16,212 nucleotides of DNA. Origin: JBCDJG01 sp038748065 (GTDB taxonomy: Bacteria > Pseudomonadota > Gammaproteobacteria > Pseudomonadales > Halieaceae). Shown in pieces: positions 14,994-16,212 of this stretch. A model generated the notes under the pieces. The model did no database searches, had not been told where the DNA came from, and was given only the letters and a program-made list of their open reading frames with translations. The stretch is taken from contig JBCDJG010000084.1 in the NCBI GenBank assembly GCA_038748065.1, forward strand, positions 1-16,212. Direction: 5' to 3'. Made by a program: the position numbers and the translations under genes. Each line of letters opens with the position of its first letter. The stretch's first letter is position 1.

Positions 14994-16139
14994 ATGAAAC
15001 GCCTAGTTCTTTCTCCCATTGCCATCGCCGTTATCGCGGCAGGTTCACTGTCCGGTACGCGCCTCGCGACCGCGCAGGAATTGATGCTGGAAGAAGTGGT
15101 TGTAACCGCCCGTCGGCGGGAAGAGAGCCTGCAGGAGACACCCGTTGCCGTGACCGCTCTGGATGCGTCGGCCTTGCGTGATGCTGGCGTGCAAAATCTT
15201 TACGACCTCAATGAAATAATCCCCAACATTGAGGTGCAGTCGGCAAACGGTAATGCACCGTTGGCGAACATCTATATTCGCGGCGTTGGCCAGCGAAATT
15301 CCGGAGCAAACATCGACTCGGGAGTGGGTATCTATGTCGACGATGTCTATCTGGGTCGCCCCGATGGTGCCTTGCTTGACCTGAACGATGTGCAGTCTGT
15401 GCAGGTGCTACGGGGCCCCCAGGGCACGCTTTTTGGCAAGAACACAACCGGCGGCGCGGTGGTCTTTACCACCAATGCCCCCGTGGGCGAGTTTGAAGGT
15501 TCTGCGGGCTTGCGGGTCGGTAACTACGATCGGCTCGATGGCGAGTTTGTGCTCAATGTGCCGATCACGGAAAACCTCTGGACGCGTCTGTCCGGTGTGG
15601 CTATCAGCCGCGACGGGTATATTGAAAACCTGTTCGACGGCAAGGACTATATGGACGAAGATCGCCAGAGCCTGATCTGGCGCACCCGCTGGTCGCCGAC
15701 CGATGACCTGGTGGTCGACCTCAACGTGAACTGGGCGGAAACGGAGCAGCTGGCGCGCCCGCAGAAATGTGTGACGGTGCCCGAGTTCCAGGGTTGGCAG
15801 GCTGAGCTGTTCGACGTCCTGGCGATCCAGCCCTCTACTGGCCGCACCTATGACGATTTTTGCGCGGACGCCGAAAACGCGGGTGATGAGCGCACGGTGA
15901 TTTCCGATTTGGGCGGCGAGTACTTCGCTGAAAACCAGGGCGTGTCGGTTAATCTCGAATGGGATATCAGCGATAACCTCACCTTTAAGAGCATCACGGG
16001 TTGGCGCGGCACCGAAGCGGGCCAGGACGATGAGCTGGATCACACGGGTATACCCTTCCTGCACCGGACCAATAACGTCCACCCCTTCAGCTCATTCGGT
16101 CGTCGAAGGCGCTGCCGATCAGCTGGAATTCCTGGCTGA
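14994..16139 (+). CDS. Second TonB-dependent receptor, 5' part; 3' end replaced by fold-back sequence
   Basis: This is a paralogue of the preceding receptor, matching it from the signal peptide onward. Over the TonB box and plug about 85% of residues are identical by eye. The signal peptide runs to about residue 27 (cleavage after LATA), then LEEVVVTARR (32-41), IYIRGVGQRN, VYLGRPDG and LRGPQGTLFGKNTTGG. The start is ATG 14994-14996, after AAAGAGGTAT, the same ribosome-binding context as the first copy. Cys259 and Cys290 match Cys260/Cys291 of the first copy. Genuine coding stops at Ser366 (base 16091). The remaining residues (SFGRRRRCRSAGIPG) come from sequence read on the wrong strand, so the stop at 16137-16139 is artificial. 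The full protein should be about 800 residues. A different ligand from the first receptor is possible, as plugs are conserved but the barrels cannot be compared. Confidence 0.92.
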   Translation: MKRLVLSPIAIAVIAAGSLSGTRLATAQELMLEEVVVTARRREESLQETPVAVTALDASALRDAGVQNLYDLNEIIPNIEVQSANGNAPLANIYIRGVGQRNSGANIDSGVGIYVDDVYLGRPDGALLDLNDVQSVQVLRGPQGTLFGKNTTGGAVVFTTNAPVGEFEGSAGLRVGNYDRLDGEFVLNVPITENLWTRLSGVAISRDGYIENLFDGKDYMDEDRQSLIWRTRWSPTDDLVVDLNVNWAETEQLARPQKCVTVPEFQGWQAELFDVLAIQPSTGRTYDDFCADAENAGDERTVISDLGGEYFAENQGVSVNLEWDISDNLTFKSITGWRGTEAGQDDELDHTGIPFLHRTNNVHPFSSFGRRRRCRSAGIPG

Positions 16140-16212
16140 ACTGGTCGCTTTCAGACAGTGTGCTGAAGGGGTGGACGTTATTGGTCCGGTGCAGGAAGGG
16201 TATACCCGTGTG
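16041..16212. repeat. Perfect 51-bp inverted repeat with 70-base loop at window end (fold-back)
   Basis: Bases 16041-16091 are the exact reverse complement of 16162-16212, with no mismatch, and the right arm reaches the last base of the window. The 70-base spacer (16092-16161) is itself the reverse complement of the receptor gene's expected continuation. The duplex therefore turns back on itself inside one gene. Such structures are known products of multiple-displacement amplification and of misassembly at contig ends. A natural inverted duplication cannot be excluded from this window alone. Confidence 0.97.
16092..16212 (-). pseudogene. Antisense copy of the second TonB receptor's interior (fold-back fragment)
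   Basis: Read on the minus strand from 16212 to 16092, the translation repeats HTGIPFLHRTNNVHPFS from the plus-strand gene. It then continues STLSESDQFSQEFQLIGSAFDDRM. The first receptor reads SVPAETDQYSQELQLIGSAFEDRL at the same place, so this is the true continuation of the second receptor, present here in the wrong orientation. It is not a separate gene. It shows that the second receptor was intact at least 23 residues past the break in the source DNA. Confidence 0.93.

Noticed and set aside
14264..15025. Long antisense open frame across the end of the first receptor
   Set aside because: It is a by-product of GC-rich codon usage opposite a clear receptor gene. It has no recognisable motif and crosses the intergenic region.
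16092..16139. Natural truncation of the second TonB receptor at a real stop codon
   Set aside because: The final residues are antisense sequence of the same gene, produced by the fold-back, so the stop is not biological evidence of a pseudogene.

Overview
The window looks like the chromosome of a marine-type, GC-rich gammaproteobacterium. By eye the GC content is roughly 55-60%. The best guess is a relative of the Halieaceae/OM60-NOR5 or Spongiibacteraceae group; this rests only on gene style (two large TonB-dependent receptors with LEEVVVTARR boxes, SDR, LLM, PhyH and sulfotransferase genes, and an E. coli-like HtpX). No rRNA, tRNA or CRISPR array was seen. The sequence may be a whole contig. 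Its left edge carries insertion-sequence-like repeats and its right edge folds back exactly on itself.

Layout from left to right. Positions 1-238 hold no gene, but do contain hairpins and an imperfect CGGACA...TTGCTA direct repeat that resembles an IS end. An NAD-type SDR dehydrogenase (+, 239-1012) converges on a five-gene minus-strand operon (3821 down to 1026): a 58-residue unknown protein, a von Willebrand A (VWA) protein, a membrane-anchored J-domain protein, a 98-residue unknown protein, and the membrane protease HtpX. This is the most system-like cluster in the window and reads as an envelope or membrane protein quality-control module.

A Tat-exported PhoD-type phosphatase/phosphodiesterase (-, 5972-3990) is divergent from a PhyH-family Fe(II)/2-oxoglutarate dioxygenase (+, 6044-6913). 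The dioxygenase abuts tail to tail, with no gap, a PAPS-dependent-type sulfotransferase (-, 8167-6914). A plus-strand run with gaps of 17-30 bases follows: luciferase-like monooxygenase, TauE/SafE-type exporter, methionine sulfoxide reductase MsrA, and DNA polymerase IV (DinB). The first three suggest sulfur chemistry plus oxidative repair. A two-CBS-domain protein (-, 12209-11745) is divergent from the first of two tandem paralogous TonB-dependent receptors. The first receptor (+, 12365-14836) is complete and has a candidate promoter with a palindrome in its spacer. The second (+, 14994 onward) is about 85% identical to it over the TonB box and plug.

The second receptor is not genuinely mutated at its apparent end. 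From 16092 to 16212 the DNA is the reverse complement of the gene's own continuation, forming a perfect 51-bp inverted repeat (16041-16091 and 16162-16212) around a 70-base loop. This is most simply a fold-back chimera or assembly artefact at a contig end, so the apparent stop at 16139 should not be trusted. Apart from the quality-control operon and the possible organosulfur operon, the genes belong to familiar families. No clearly new system can be proven from this window alone.
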